Counted from the first letter of the stretch, positions 1 to 9,342 are shown. The stretch: DNA of 64,000 bases from Vitreoscilla stercoraria DSM 513 (GCF_000382305.1 NZ_KB908018.1:124001-188000), one strand, 5' to 3'. A program made the numbers and translations. The notes: generated by a model not told the origin, from the letters alone.

Positions 1-451
1 TGCGCCAGCAACTTTATCGCGCATGTTAAATATGGGTGTGGCACCTTTTAATATTGCCAGTTCAGTGAATTTGATTATGGCGCAACGTCTGTTGCGTCGT
101 TTGTGTGGCGAATGTAAAGCACCTGTTGAATCTCCTCCAGATGATGTTTTGAAAAAAATGGGCTTCACTGATGAAATGTTGACCAGAATGAAAACTGAAG
201 GCTTGCAGTTTCATGGTCCTGTTGGGTGTGATCGTTGTCGTGGCGGTGGCTATAAAGGTCGTTTGGGTGTGTATGAATTGATGCCGATTAGTAGTGAAAT
301 TCAGCGTGCTATTATGAAAAATGCGACTGCAGTTGATATTGCTGACATTGCTTATCAAGAAGGTATGGTAGATTTACGCCGTGCAGGTTTGTTAAAAGTG
401 ATGAATGGATTGACTTCGTTGGAAGAAGTGGTTGCAGGCACTAACGATTAG
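1..451 (+). CDS. pilB: Type IV pilus assembly ATPase PilB/PilF, C-terminal fragment
   Basis: C-terminal end of the hexameric GspE/PilB-family ATPase that powers pilus extension at the inner membrane. The frame is already open at the left edge (it reads APATLSRMLNMGVAPF from base 2), so the gene begins outside the window. The fragment carries the family's four-cysteine zinc site (CGEC near the start, CDRC about 40 residues later) and the end of the ATPase core (IMAQRLLRRLC; GRLGVYELMPIS). The Walker motifs lie upstream and cannot be checked. pilC follows after about 30 bp and then pilD, the usual neisserial order, so co-transcription is likely. Family identity is secure. Confidence 0.95.
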   Translation, partial: APATLSRMLNMGVAPFNIASSVNLIMAQRLLRRLCGECKAPVESPPDDVLKKMGFTDEMLTRMKTEGLQFHGPVGCDRCRGGGYKGRLGVYELMPISSEIQRAIMKNATAVDIADIAYQEGMVDLRRAGLLKVMNGLTSLEEVVAGTND

Positions 452-483
452 AAAATTAAAAAATTCAAGTAAGGGAATCTTTG

Positions 484-1713
484 ATGGCAACAGCTAAAAA
501 AGAAACGGTCAAAAAAGAAAAAGGCACACGTTTTTCTTTTGAGGGCAAAAGTAGAGCCAGTCAGCAAGTCATGCGTGGTGAAGTGATTGCGAAAAATGAA
601 AAAGATGCACAGGAGAAACTTGCTCGACGTGGTATTCAAGTCGTTCATTTACGTAAAATGAAGACGGCCAAACGCAGTAAAATCAAACATTCTGATGTGA
701 CACTGTTCGCCCGTCAATTGGCTACCATGATGAAAGCAGGGTTACCTTTGTTACAAGCATTTGAAATTGTGGCTAAAGGGCATTCGAATGCGAACATGAC
801 AGACTTGTTGATGGAAGTTCGATCTGATATTGAGCAAGGTACGGCACTGGCCGCTGCATTTGGTAAACATCCCAAGTATTTTGATAAATTGTTTTGTAGT
901 TTGGTAGATGCAGGTGAAGCCGGCGGTGTATTGGATTCATTGTTAGACAAACTGGCTACTTATATGGAAAAAACCGAAGCCATTAAGCGTCGTGTTAAGG
1001 GCGCTTTGATGTACCCAACCGCCGTTGTTATTGTGGCAGTAGGCTTAATTGTTTTAATGATGTTATTTGTATTGCCTTCGTTTGGTAAAATTTATTCAGG
1101 TCTGGGGGCTGAACTACCGCATTTAACTCAAATTGTTATGAATGTGTCGGATTTCTTTGTTGCTAACTGGTGGTGGATGTTGCTTTTGACGATTGCGGCA
1201 TTTATTGCATGGAAAGTAGCATTTAATAAGTTTTTTGCAGTTCAAAAAGCTGTGGATAAACTGATGTTGAACATGCCGATTTTTGGTGAGATTGTTAAAA
1301 AAGCTGCGATTGCACGTTGGGCACGTACGACTGCGACATTGTTTGCAGCTGGTGTACCTTTGGTAGAGGCTTTAGAGTCGGTTGCAGGTGCGGCGGGTAA
1401 TATTTGGTATGAAGAAGGCACATTCCAAATTCGCTCTAAAGTTCAGCAAGGTACGTCTTTGACATCAGCGATGCAAGAAACCGATTTATTTCCCAATATG
1501 ATTTTGCAAATGGCTGCTATTGGTGAAGAGTCAGGTTCGATTGACGATATGCTTAATAAGGCTGCTGAATTTTATGAAGATGAAGTCGACCAAGCGGTAG
1601 ATACCTTATCTAGCTTGATGGAACCTATTATTATGGTGGTCTTGGGTAGTATTGTTGGCTTCTTATTGATTGCCATGTACTTGCCATTGTTCAGTATGGG
1701 TGATGCATTCTAA
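484..1713 (+). CDS. pilC: Type IV pilus inner-membrane platform protein PilC/PilG
   Basis: GspF/PilC-family inner-membrane platform on which the pilus ATPase acts. About 409 residues, the usual length, with two T2SSF repeats (first around residues 75-200, second around 275-400). Hydrophobic segments follow each repeat (MYPTAVVIVAVGLIVLMML; the C-terminal IIMVVLGSIVGFLLIAMYL). The start is taken at ATG 484, because AAGGGA at 471-476 is well spaced from it; TTG at 481 in the same frame is the alternative. It lies between pilB and pilD. In Neisseria this gene is called pilG; the symbol pilC follows the Pseudomonas convention. Confidence 0.95.
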   Translation: MATAKKETVKKEKGTRFSFEGKSRASQQVMRGEVIAKNEKDAQEKLARRGIQVVHLRKMKTAKRSKIKHSDVTLFARQLATMMKAGLPLLQAFEIVAKGHSNANMTDLLMEVRSDIEQGTALAAAFGKHPKYFDKLFCSLVDAGEAGGVLDSLLDKLATYMEKTEAIKRRVKGALMYPTAVVIVAVGLIVLMMLFVLPSFGKIYSGLGAELPHLTQIVMNVSDFFVANWWWMLLLTIAAFIAWKVAFNKFFAVQKAVDKLMLNMPIFGEIVKKAAIARWARTTATLFAAGVPLVEALESVAGAAGNIWYEEGTFQIRSKVQQGTSLTSAMQETDLFPNMILQMAAIGEESGSIDDMLNKAAEFYEDEVDQAVDTLSSLMEPIIMVVLGSIVGFLLIAMYLPLFSMGDAF

Positions 1714-1715
1714 TC

Positions 1716-2600
1716 ATGATGAATAATTTATCATTAGAGTTTTGGTTGCCTGTTTGCTTGGTATTGGGTTTGCTGGTTGGCAGTTTTTTGAACGTGGTGA
1801 TTTATCGTGTGCCTGAGGGCTTAAATCGCTCTTGGCGCACACAGGCCAAGCAAATGTTGGACATGCCTTTAGAACCTATCGATGAGGAGCGTTTCAATAT
1901 CATGACGCCGCCTTCTCATTGCCCTAAATGCAAAAGCCCTGTAAAGCCTTGGCAAAATATTCCGATTGTCAGTTACATTTTGCTCAAAGGGCAATGCAAA
2001 CACTGTGACCAACCTATTTCCAAGCGTTATCCTTTGGTAGAGTTATTAACGGGCTTGGTATTTGCGGTTTGTGCATGGAAGTTTGGTGTCACATGGACGG
2101 CAGTTGGTGCAATGTTGTTGAGCGCTTATTTGATTGCGATGATTTTCATTGATGCTGACACGCAATTATTGCCTGATCAATTGACTTTGCCTTTGATGTG
2201 GGCAGGTATCGTGTTTCATTTGTTGGCTGAAGTTTTACAGGGCGCTTGGGGTATCACGACATTGGTAGACTCTGTAATGGGCGCTGTGGTGGGTTATATG
2301 TCGTTGTGGACCATCTTCCAGTTGTTTAAATTGGTCACAGGCAAAGAAGGCATGGGTTATGGGGATTTCAAGTTACTGGCCGCTTTGGGTGCTTGGATAG
2401 GCGTGGGCATGTTGCCGATTGTGATTGTGATGTCATCGTTGGTAGGTTTGATTTTTGCGGTCATTATGAATGTCGCGAAAAGCCAGCCTATGCCTTTTGG
2501 TCCATATCTGGCGATTTCAGGTTGGTTGGTATTGATATTTAGCCATCCCATCACACAATTTATCCAATGGTGGTTAGCCAAATCAGGATTTGTCGCATGA
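1716..2600 (+). CDS. pilD: Prepilin peptidase / N-methyltransferase PilD
   Basis: Aspartic membrane protease that cleaves type IV prepilin leaders and methylates the new N-terminus. 294 residues. The cytoplasmic zinc domain has two CxxC pairs (Cys69/72 and Cys94/97). The catalytic aspartates lie in IDADTQLLPD (residues 146-154) and in GYGD (Asp217). Several hydrophobic helices follow. It starts two bases after the pilC stop and its end overlaps coaE in an ATGA arrangement, so translation of the cluster is probably coupled. Nothing is missing. Confidence 0.96.
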   Translation: MMNNLSLEFWLPVCLVLGLLVGSFLNVVIYRVPEGLNRSWRTQAKQMLDMPLEPIDEERFNIMTPPSHCPKCKSPVKPWQNIPIVSYILLKGQCKHCDQPISKRYPLVELLTGLVFAVCAWKFGVTWTAVGAMLLSAYLIAMIFIDADTQLLPDQLTLPLMWAGIVFHLLAEVLQGAWGITTLVDSVMGAVVGYMSLWTIFQLFKLVTGKEGMGYGDFKLLAALGAWIGVGMLPIVIVMSSLVGLIFAVIMNVAKSQPMPFGPYLAISGWLVLIFSHPITQFIQWWLAKSGFVA

Positions 2601-3199
2601 CGCATTGGGTTGGTTTAACTGGCGGCATTGGTAGTGGTAAATCGACTGCTGCTGGTTTCTTTGCAGATTTGGGCGTTCACATCATTGATACCGATGTGAT
2701 TGCAAGACAGTTAACAGCTGACGATGGTGTGGCTTTACCGCATATTCAGGCTGTGTTTGGCTCTGAAGCGGTATTGGATGGTCGATTCAATCGTGATTAT
2801 ATGCGCCAATTGATTTTTAGCCAGCCTGAAGCCAAAGTGCAATTAGAGGCCATTTTACATCCGTTGATTGTTGCGGAAGTTGAGCGTCAAAAAGCGCAGA
2901 TACAAGCAGTATATGCCATTGTTGACGTACCTTTGTTGACTGAGTTGATCATGTTTCAGGCTTTGGTTGAACGAATCGTCTTGATAGATTGCGCACCCGA
3001 AGCACAAATAGAACGGGTAATGCAGCGAAGTGGATTGTCGGCAGTGCAAATCAAAGCTATCATGGCACAACAAGCCACGCGTGAACAGCGTTTGGCCTTA
3101 GCTGATGATGTTATTGCCAATGATCAAGATGTGTTGGCATTACAACAAAGAGTGTTGCATCAGCATCGGTATTATCAACAACTTTTCAGTACGGTGTAG
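2597..3199 (+). CDS. coaE: Dephospho-CoA kinase
   Basis: Catalyses the last step of coenzyme A synthesis, phosphorylating the 3'-hydroxyl of dephospho-CoA with ATP. 200 residues with the P-loop GGIGSGKS at residues 9-16 and the DTDVIARQL and HPLI segments typical of CoaE. The start at 2597 overlaps the pilD stop by four bases; a longer frame from 2567 exists but would add residues before the P-loop that the family lacks. The pilD-coaE-zapD-yacG order is conserved in many beta- and gammaproteobacteria. Confidence 0.95.
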   Translation: MTHWVGLTGGIGSGKSTAAGFFADLGVHIIDTDVIARQLTADDGVALPHIQAVFGSEAVLDGRFNRDYMRQLIFSQPEAKVQLEAILHPLIVAEVERQKAQIQAVYAIVDVPLLTELIMFQALVERIVLIDCAPEAQIERVMQRSGLSAVQIKAIMAQQATREQRLALADDVIANDQDVLALQQRVLHQHRYYQQLFSTV

Positions 3200-3207
3200 G
3201 AGGCAGT

Positions 3208-3996
3208 TTGACCATACGTTTTGAACACCCCATATTAGAGCGGGTGAGAAATCTGCTGCGTGTTGAACACTTGTTCCAACGTTTTACTGCTGTCTTATCT
3301 CAAGATGATATATGGTCGCACCATCAAGCGTTGATGACTTTATTTGAAATCATGGAATGTGCTTCACGCGCTGAATTCAAATTGGACATTTTGCAAGAGT
3401 TAGAACGCCAAAAATTGGCTTTGCAAACTCATGGCGTGCCGTTAAAAGCAGATTCTGAGCAATGGCCTTTGCATCAAAAAATTGTGCAAGCATCTACTTC
3501 TTTACAGCAAGTGCAATACAAATTTGCCCAACATTTGCGTGAAAATGAATGGTTGATGGGCATCAAACAGCGCATGGCGATTCCAGGTAATGTCAATCCA
3601 TTTGATTTGCCCGCTTACCATTATTGGTTGCAATTGCCCGCTGAAAGTCGCCGTGAGCGTTTGAATGGGTGGATTGCATCTTTATTACCTACTTACAATG
3701 CTTTAGAAGTTTTGCTGGATATTTTGCGAGACAATCGTGTGAGCATTGAGTGTGAGGCGATTAAAGGACAGTTTCAGCAAAGTAGTTTGGGACATAAGGT
3801 TTTGTTATTGCAAATTGATGTGGATGCTGGGCAACGTGTGATTCCAGAATTATCGGCAAATAAATACATGACCAATATTCGTTTTTTACATCCAGATTTT
3901 GCTCACAATCGTGGTGCGACAGTCAGCCAAAATATTCCGTTTACTTTGCATATGTGTGGTTTTGAAAAATTGAGTGTGCCAGCATGGAGCAAGTAA
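3208..3996 (+). CDS. zapD: Cell division protein ZapD
   Basis: ZapD (YacF, DUF1342) bundles FtsZ protofilaments at the division septum. 262 residues, mostly alpha-helical. The N-terminal FEHPILERVRNLLRVEHLF is a strong family signature. It starts at TTG 3208, preceded by an excellent ribosome binding site (AGGAGG at 3198-3203), which compensates for the weak start codon. The end overlaps yacG by 13 bases, as in related genomes. Function is assigned from family knowledge and gene context. Confidence 0.92.
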   Translation: MTIRFEHPILERVRNLLRVEHLFQRFTAVLSQDDIWSHHQALMTLFEIMECASRAEFKLDILQELERQKLALQTHGVPLKADSEQWPLHQKIVQASTSLQQVQYKFAQHLRENEWLMGIKQRMAIPGNVNPFDLPAYHYWLQLPAESRRERLNGWIASLLPTYNALEVLLDILRDNRVSIECEAIKGQFQQSSLGHKVLLLQIDVDAGQRVIPELSANKYMTNIRFLHPDFAHNRGATVSQNIPFTLHMCGFEKLSVPAWSK

Positions 3997-4172
3997 AAAT
4001 TGTGAAATGCCCAACATGTGGGCAAGAAGTGTTGTGGCGGCCTGAAAGCGAATTTCGTCCGTTTTGTTCTAAGCGTTGCAAATTGATTGATTTGGGTGCT
4101 TGGGCGGATGAGGAATACACTGTTGCGGCTCAAGAGCCGCAAGATTGGCAAGAGTCTGATTTAAAGCGTTAA
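3984..4172 (+). CDS. yacG: DNA gyrase inhibitor YacG
   Basis: Small zinc protein that binds GyrB and inhibits gyrase in E. coli. 62 residues with four zinc-ligand cysteines: Cys9, Cys12, Cys28 and Cys32 (CPTCG and CSKRC). The ID(L)GAW segment after the second pair is also typical. The start lies inside the end of zapD, so translation is likely coupled. It is the last gene of the pil-coaE-zapD-yacG run, followed by a hairpin terminator at 4188-4220. Confidence 0.93.
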   Translation: MEQVKIVKCPTCGQEVLWRPESEFRPFCSKRCKLIDLGAWADEEYTVAAQEPQDWQESDLKR

Positions 4173-4187
4173 TCAAATGATATCAAT

Positions 4188-4220
4188 AGGCGTCCTGTAA
4201 GCAGTTACAGGACGCCTTTT
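4188..4220 (+). terminator. Intrinsic terminator made of a head-to-head DUS-like pair
   Basis: AGGCGTCCTGTAA (4188-4200) and its reverse complement TTACAGGACGCCT (4205-4217) form a 13 bp perfect stem with a four-base loop, followed by Ts. It ends the pilB-yacG transcription unit. This copy has AGGCG where most others have AAGCG, changed symmetrically in both arms. Confidence 0.85.
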
Positions 4221-4288
4221 CGTATGCCTAAATCGGGCAAAGCGTTATAATGACGGATTCAATATTTTCACTAAAGATAATCTGTCAA

Positions 4289-7105
4289 ATGGAAGCTGCA
4301 AAATACGATCCAGCCCAAATCGAGGGCAAATGGTACCAACATTGGGAAAGCCAAGGCTATTTCAAACCGTCTATGGATGAAAGCAAACCATCGTTTGCCA
4401 TTCAATTGCCACCGCCGAATGTGACGGGCACGTTGCACATGGGGCATGCGTTCAACCAAACCATTATGGATGGTTTGACGCGTTACTATCGCATGAAAGG
4501 CTTTAATACCGCTTGGGTGCCGGGTACTGACCATGCTGGCATTGCCACGCAAATTGTGGTGGAGCGTCAATTGTCTGAACAAGGCATCAGCCGTCATGAT
4601 TTGGGTCGTGAAGCGTTTTTACAAAAAATTTGGGAATGGAAAAACATTTCAGGCGGCACGATTACCGAGCAAATGCGCCGTGTGGGCTGTTCTGTGGATT
4701 GGTCGCGCGAATATTTTACGATGGATGAAACCCGCGCTGAAACCGTGACTGAAGTGTTTGTACGCTTGTTTGAGCAAGGCTTGATTTACCGTGGCAAACG
4801 TTTGGTCAATTGGGATCCTGTTTTGGGTACGGCAGTTTCGGATTTGGAAGTGGAAAGCGTCGATGAAACAGGTTCGATGTGGCACATTCGTTATCCTTTG
4901 GCAGACGATGCATCACAAGCTTTGATTGTGGCGACCACGCGTCCTGAAACCTTGCTCGGTGACGTGGCAGTTGCTGTGCATCCTGAAGATGAGCGTTATG
5001 CTGCATTCATCGGTAAAGAAGTGGTGTTGCCGCTTACAGGACGCTTGATTCCTGTGATTGCAGACGAATATGTTGAAAAAGATTTCGGTACAGGTTGTGT
5101 GAAAATCACCCCTGCACACGATTTCAATGACTACGAAGTCGGTAAACGCCATCAAACGGCTTTAATCAATGTATTGGATTTGACCGCGAAAATTTTGCCA
5201 CAAGCAGAAGTGTACAATTTCCAAGGTCAAGCGCAAGAAACGTTTGCTTTGCCTGAAGCGTATGCAGGTTTGGATCGTTTTGAAGCCCGTAAGGCGTTGG
5301 TAGCGGATTTGCAAGCCCAAGGCTATTTGGTCAAAATCGATCCACATGCGTTGAAAACACCGCGTGGCGACCGTACCGGTTCGGTGATTGAGCCGATGTT
5401 GACCAGCCAATGGTTTGTGGCGATGGAAAAAGTGGCCGAAGGCGATGAAACTGGTTTGAGTTTGGCTGGCAAGGCGCGTGATGCAGTGGACAGCGGCAAA
5501 GTCAAATTTGTGCCTGAAAATTGGGTCAATACGTACAACCAATGGATGAATAACATTCAAGACTGGTGTATTTCACGCCAATTGTGGTGGGGTCATCAAA
5601 TCCCTGCTTGGTACGATGAAGAGGGCAATCATTATGTGGCACGCACTGAAGCACAAGCTCGTGAACAAGCAGGTGCTCAGGCGGTATTGACGCGTGATGA
5701 AGACGTGTTGGATACTTGGTTTAGTTCGGCTTTGGTGCCATTTTCTACTATGGGCTGGCCTGAAGAAACGCCAGATTTGAAAGCCTTCTTGCCAAGCTCT
5801 GTATTGGTGACTGGTTACGAAATCATCTTCTTCTGGGTTGCGCGCATGATTATGATGACGACCCATTTTACAGGCCAAGTGCCGTTTAAAGATGTGTATA
5901 TTCATGGCATGGTGCGTGACAATGAAGGCAAGAAAATGTCGAAATCTGAGGGCAATGTGATTGACCCTGTGGATTTGATTGATGGCATCGATTTGCCACA
6001 TTTGCTTGAAAAACGCACAGTTGGTTTGCGCCGTCCTGAAACTGCGCCAAAAGTCATTCAAGCGACTGAAAAATTGTTCCCAGAAGGCATTCCTGTGTTT
6101 GGTGCCGATGCTTTGCGCTTTACGATGGCAAGTTATGCCAGCTTGGGTCGCTCTGTCAATTTTGATTTCAAACGCGCTGAAGGCTATCGCAATTTCTGCA
6201 ATAAATTGTGGAATGCGACCCGTTTTGTGTTGATGAACGTTGAAGGCAAAGATTGTGGTCAAGATGAAAGCTTGCCTTTGGCATATTCATTTGTAGACCA
6301 TTGGATGATGTCACGTTTGCAGCAAACCGAAGCGGCAATGGCGGCTGCATTCAACACCTATCGCTTCGATTTGGCTGCGCAAACGATGTATGAGTTTGTG
6401 TGGAATGAATATTGCGACTGGTATGTGGAATTGGCCAAAGTTCAGTTGAACAGCGGTGATGAAGCTTCTCAACGTGCTACTCGCCGTGTGTTGGTGCGTG
6501 TATTGGAAGTGGTATTGCGCTTGTTGCATCCAATTATGCCATTCATCACCGAAGAAATTTGGCAGACTGTGGCACCTTTGGCCAACGCCAAAAAAACCGA
6601 CAGCATCATGTTAGCAACATGGCCAGAGGCGGATGAAAGCAAAATCCATCCAGAAGCTTTGGCACAAATGAATGTGTTACAAGAATTGATGGGTACGGTG
6701 CGCAATTTGCGTGGCGAAATGAATTTGGGTCCTGCTGTGAAAGCACCTTTGTTCATTGAAGGCGGTGCTGAGTTGGGTATTTATTTGCCGTATTTGCCAA
6801 TGATGGCACGTTTGAGTGACGTGACTTTGGTCGAGACTTTGCCAGAAGACGATGCACCTGTTGCCGTTGCTTTGGGCGCACGCATGATGCTGAAAGTGGA
6901 AATTGACAAAGCTGCTGAAACTGATCGCTTGAACAAAGAGCAGGAAAAAGTGCAAAAAGCGTTGGATAAATTGACGGCTAAATTGGAAAAACCAGGTTAT
7001 ACCGACAAAGCACCTGCACACTTGGTTGAAAAAGACCGTGCAGAATTGGCGCAATTGAATGACAAAATGACTCAAATCATCGAGCAATTGGCAAAATTGA
7101 AATAA
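4289..7105 (+). CDS. valS: Valine--tRNA ligase
   Basis: Class I aminoacyl-tRNA synthetase that charges tRNA-Val and edits misacylated threonine. 938 residues from ATG 4289 (MEAAKYDPAQIEGKWY), the start that matches the family; the frame stays open upstream to ATG 4250, but that start has no ribosome binding site. The HIGH-type motif HMGH is at residues 50-53 and KMSKS at 549-553. A C-terminal coiled-coil arm begins near residue 880 (DKAAETDRLNKEQEKVQKAL). Two DUS-like words lie inside the gene (GCGTCCTG at 4939-4946; TTACAGGACGCTT at 5035-5047), and a third overlaps the stop codon. Confidence 0.97.
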   Translation: MEAAKYDPAQIEGKWYQHWESQGYFKPSMDESKPSFAIQLPPPNVTGTLHMGHAFNQTIMDGLTRYYRMKGFNTAWVPGTDHAGIATQIVVERQLSEQGISRHDLGREAFLQKIWEWKNISGGTITEQMRRVGCSVDWSREYFTMDETRAETVTEVFVRLFEQGLIYRGKRLVNWDPVLGTAVSDLEVESVDETGSMWHIRYPLADDASQALIVATTRPETLLGDVAVAVHPEDERYAAFIGKEVVLPLTGRLIPVIADEYVEKDFGTGCVKITPAHDFNDYEVGKRHQTALINVLDLTAKILPQAEVYNFQGQAQETFALPEAYAGLDRFEARKALVADLQAQGYLVKIDPHALKTPRGDRTGSVIEPMLTSQWFVAMEKVAEGDETGLSLAGKARDAVDSGKVKFVPENWVNTYNQWMNNIQDWCISRQLWWGHQIPAWYDEEGNHYVARTEAQAREQAGAQAVLTRDEDVLDTWFSSALVPFSTMGWPEETPDLKAFLPSSVLVTGYEIIFFWVARMIMMTTHFTGQVPFKDVYIHGMVRDNEGKKMSKSEGNVIDPVDLIDGIDLPHLLEKRTVGLRRPETAPKVIQATEKLFPEGIPVFGADALRFTMASYASLGRSVNFDFKRAEGYRNFCNKLWNATRFVLMNVEGKDCGQDESLPLAYSFVDHWMMSRLQQTEAAMAAAFNTYRFDLAAQTMYEFVWNEYCDWYVELAKVQLNSGDEASQRATRRVLVRVLEVVLRLLHPIMPFITEEIWQTVAPLANAKKTDSIMLATWPEADESKIHPEALAQMNVLQELMGTVRNLRGEMNLGPAVKAPLFIEGGAELGIYLPYLPMMARLSDVTLVETLPEDDAPVAVALGARMMLKVEIDKAAETDRLNKEQEKVQKALDKLTAKLEKPGYTDKAPAHLVEKDRAELAQLNDKMTQIIEQLAKLK

Positions 7106-7116
7106 GCGTCCTGAAA
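7104..7116 (+). repeat. Single DUS-like word fused to the valS stop codon
   Basis: AAGCGTCCTGAAA starts inside the TAA stop codon of valS (7103-7105). It is unpaired and is the form without the extra T after CCTG. It is not part of the terminator that follows at 7134. Confidence 0.75.
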
Positions 7117-7133
7117 GTATTTGTTTGATATAA

Positions 7134-7157
7134 AAAAGCTGCCGAAAGGCAGCTTTT
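7134..7157. terminator. Bidirectional intrinsic terminator between valS and the XRE regulator
   Basis: AAAAGCTGCC (7134-7143), GAAA tetraloop, GGCAGCTTTT (7148-7157). A perfect 10 bp stem with A/T tails on both sides, placed between two convergent genes, so it can serve both. Confidence 0.85.
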
Positions 7158-7194
7158 ATTGCATGAAAATAAAGTCAAACATGATGAACATGTC

Positions 7195-7479
7195 TTACTT
7201 AGCCTTAGCTTCTTTTTTCAATGTTTTGTAGATTTCAGGATGACGCACTTTGAGCAAAGTGGCAATTGCCATGTCATCGTGATTCACTTTGGTTAAATCT
7301 ACTTGTTCAACATGAACCAAGCGCAATAATTCACGCACAGGTTTTGGCATGTTGCGACCAGATTCATAGCGAGAACCGCCTGACTGGGTCACACCGATTT
7401 GGCTCCAAAACTCTTGTTGGTTCAAGCCCAATTTTTTACGAATGTCGCGAATGTTGTCGATATTTTGAAAAGTTTTCAT
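7195..7479 (-). CDS. Small helix-turn-helix (XRE-family) regulator
   Basis: 94 residues with an N-terminal Cro/CI-type helix-turn-helix, roughly residues 8-50 (IRDIRKKLGLNQQEFWSQIG, then SGGSRYESGRNMPKP). It is probably a DNA-binding regulator; no target can be read from the sequence. The ATG at 7479 has AAGG upstream. It stands alone between valS and map, with no antitoxin or toxin partner beside it. Similar single-domain regulators are common in Neisseriaceae. The domain is clear, the function unknown. Confidence 0.8.
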   Translation of the reverse strand: MKTFQNIDNIRDIRKKLGLNQQEFWSQIGVTQSGGSRYESGRNMPKPVRELLRLVHVEQVDLTKVNHDDMAIATLLKVRHPEIYKTLKKEAKAK

Positions 7480-7713
7480 TGTGGTACCTTCATGATTCTA
7501 ATTAGTGTCTTTATGGTGAATATCCACCTAGGTTTTTTTGAAACCATATGGAGGCCATCTATTTTTATGGCTCGTTTTTATGAGCCTGAATTATGCCATA
7601 TAGTTTCAGAAATGAACGTAAAGATTTGTCACTAAAGTTAAGAAAAATTATGTTTTAACCATATGAAAACTATTAAAAATATGTATTTTCTTTAAATAAT
7701 TAAGAAGTTAACA

Positions 7714-8490
7714 TTATGGTTTGTTTGTTTTAGGGCTAATAGTCAAAATTTCATAACCTGTGTCAGTTACCAACACTTCGTGTTCCCATTGCGCAGACAG
7801 CGAGCGATCTTTGGTGACAACAGTCCAACCATCGGCCAAAATACGCAAATGGCGTTTGCCTTGGTTGAGCATCGGTTCGATGGTAAAAATCATGCCCGGT
7901 TCCAAACGCAAGCCTGTACCACGCTTACCATAGTGTAAAACTTGTGGTTCGCAATGGAATTTGGTGCCAATGCCATGACCACAGAATTCTTGTACGATAG
8001 AGTAGCCATTGTTTTCAGCATGTACTTGAATGGCGTGACCCACATCGCCTAAAGTCGCACCTGGTTTCACTTGTTCGATGCCTAACATCATGCATTCATG
8101 GGTAATTTTAGACAAACGTTTGGCATGAGGGCTGACTTCTCCGACCATGAACATGCGGCTTGAGTCGCCATGGTAGCCATCTTTGATGATGGTGACATCA
8201 ATGTTTAAGCAATCACCATTTTTTAATGGTTTGTCATCTGGAATGCCATGACAAATGACATGGTTGATTGAAGTACAAACAGATTTTGGATAAGGTGGGT
8301 TACCATAGCCCAAGGGTGCAGGAATCGCGCCTTGAACATCCACTTGGTAGTCATGACACAATTGGTTCAATTCATTGGTGGTAACGCCTGGTTTGACAAA
8401 ATCTTCAATATAGTCGAGCAATTCGGCAGCCAAGCGGCCTGCAATACGCATTTTTTCGATATCGTGCTCGTTGTTAATATATACACTCAT
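7714..8490 (-). CDS. map: Methionine aminopeptidase, type I
   Basis: Removes the initiator methionine from nascent proteins. 258 residues. The dinuclear metal site is visible: Asp in NIDVT, Asp in YHGDSSRMF, His in GHGIGTKFHCEP, Glu in FTIEPML and Glu in WEHEVLVT. The ATG at 8490 is preceded by GAAGGA. Nothing indicates co-transcription with trpC upstream, from which it is separated by a DUS-like inverted repeat. A GCGGCCTG word lies in the gene at 8434-8441. Confidence 0.96.
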   Translation of the reverse strand: MSVYINNEHDIEKMRIAGRLAAELLDYIEDFVKPGVTTNELNQLCHDYQVDVQGAIPAPLGYGNPPYPKSVCTSINHVICHGIPDDKPLKNGDCLNIDVTIIKDGYHGDSSRMFMVGEVSPHAKRLSKITHECMMLGIEQVKPGATLGDVGHAIQVHAENNGYSIVQEFCGHGIGTKFHCEPQVLHYGKRGTGLRLEPGMIFTIEPMLNQGKRHLRILADGWTVVTKDRSLSAQWEHEVLVTDTGYEILTISPKTNKP

Positions 8491-8511
8491 GTTGGGTTCC
8501 TTCTTGTCTTA

Positions 8512-8540
8512 AAGCGTCCTGAAAATTTTACAGGACGCTT
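8512..8540. repeat. DUS-like inverted repeat (imperfect) between trpC and map
   Basis: AAGCGTCCTGAAA (8512-8524) opposite TTACAGGACGCTT (8528-8540). The two arms are the two forms of the word (CTGAAA and CTGTAA), so the stem has a mismatch near the loop. It lies just upstream of map and may end the trpC transcript on the minus strand. Confidence 0.7.
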
Positions 8541-8550
8541 GTTACTGTCA

Positions 8551-9342
8551 TTAAAATAACAAATCTTGGACGGCTTGACCGATGTTGTCGGCACGCATAA
8601 AGGTTTCGCCAATTAAGAAAGTATGGATGCCATGCGAGCGCATTAAATCCACTTCCTCACGTTTGGCAATGCCGCTTTCAGTCACGATGATGCGTGAATC
8701 GTCCAAAATAGGTAAATAATCTAAAGTTTGTTGCAAATCAACCTCAAAAGTACGCAAATTGCGGTTGTTTACGCCAACCAAGGGTGTGGTCAAGCGTTCG
8801 CATTTGCGCCATTCATCGGTATGGTGGACTTCCAATAAAACTGCCATGCCCAAATCGTGGGCAATTGCCTCAAACTCTTCTAATTGCGATTGTTCTAATG
8901 CTGCCGCAATCAATAAAATCGCATCTGCATTCCAAGAGCGCGCTTGATAAATTTGATAAGCATCGACAATGAAGTCTTTGCGCAAGGCGGGCAAGTTACA
9001 GGCCGCTTTGGCTTGTTGCAAATACTCAGGCGCACCTTGAAAATAGGACTCATCGGTCAAAACCGACAAACAAGCCGCACCAGCTTGTTCATATATATGG
9101 GCAATATTGGCAGGATTAAAGTCGTTAGGGCGAATTAAACCTTTGGATGGACTGGCTTTTTTGATTTCAGCAATCACAGCAGGCAACGATTGGTCATGTT
9201 TGGCACGAATGGCACCCACAAAATCACGCACAGGCGCTTGATCGCGGGCGAGATGTTGCATGGTGGTCAAATCGGTTTGTGCTAAAAAAGCGCTCACTTC
9301 TTGTGCTTTGGTGGCCAGAATTTTATTCAAAATATCGTTCAT
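8551..9342 (-). CDS. trpC: Indole-3-glycerol phosphate synthase
   Basis: Closes the indole ring in tryptophan synthesis (CdRP to indole-3-glycerol phosphate). 263 residues, a single-domain TIM barrel with AEIKKASPSKG (catalytic Lys), LRKDFIVD, LLEVH, GVNNRNLRTF and VTESGI in family order. The gene is monofunctional, without a fused TrpF. Its start overlaps the YheT-like hydrolase gene by four bases, so the two are probably co-translated. A TTACAGGCCGCTTT word lies in the coding sequence at about 8997-9010. Confidence 0.96.
   Translation of the reverse strand: MNDILNKILATKAQEVSAFLAQTDLTTMQHLARDQAPVRDFVGAIRAKHDQSLPAVIAEIKKASPSKGLIRPNDFNPANIAHIYEQAGAACLSVLTDESYFQGAPEYLQQAKAACNLPALRKDFIVDAYQIYQARSWNADAILLIAAALEQSQLEEFEAIAHDLGMAVLLEVHHTDEWRKCERLTTPLVGVNNRNLRTFEVDLQQTLDYLPILDDSRIIVTESGIAKREEVDLMRSHGIHTFLIGETFMRADNIGQAVQDLLF

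Noticed and set aside
5573..6262. 229-residue minus-strand open frame inside valS
   Set aside because: It is antisense to a well-conserved synthetase, with no ribosome site and no sensible composition (many His, Arg and Phe); a shadow frame.
7195..7479. Toxin-antitoxin antitoxin
   Set aside because: The XRE protein has no partner gene on either side; valS and map are housekeeping genes.
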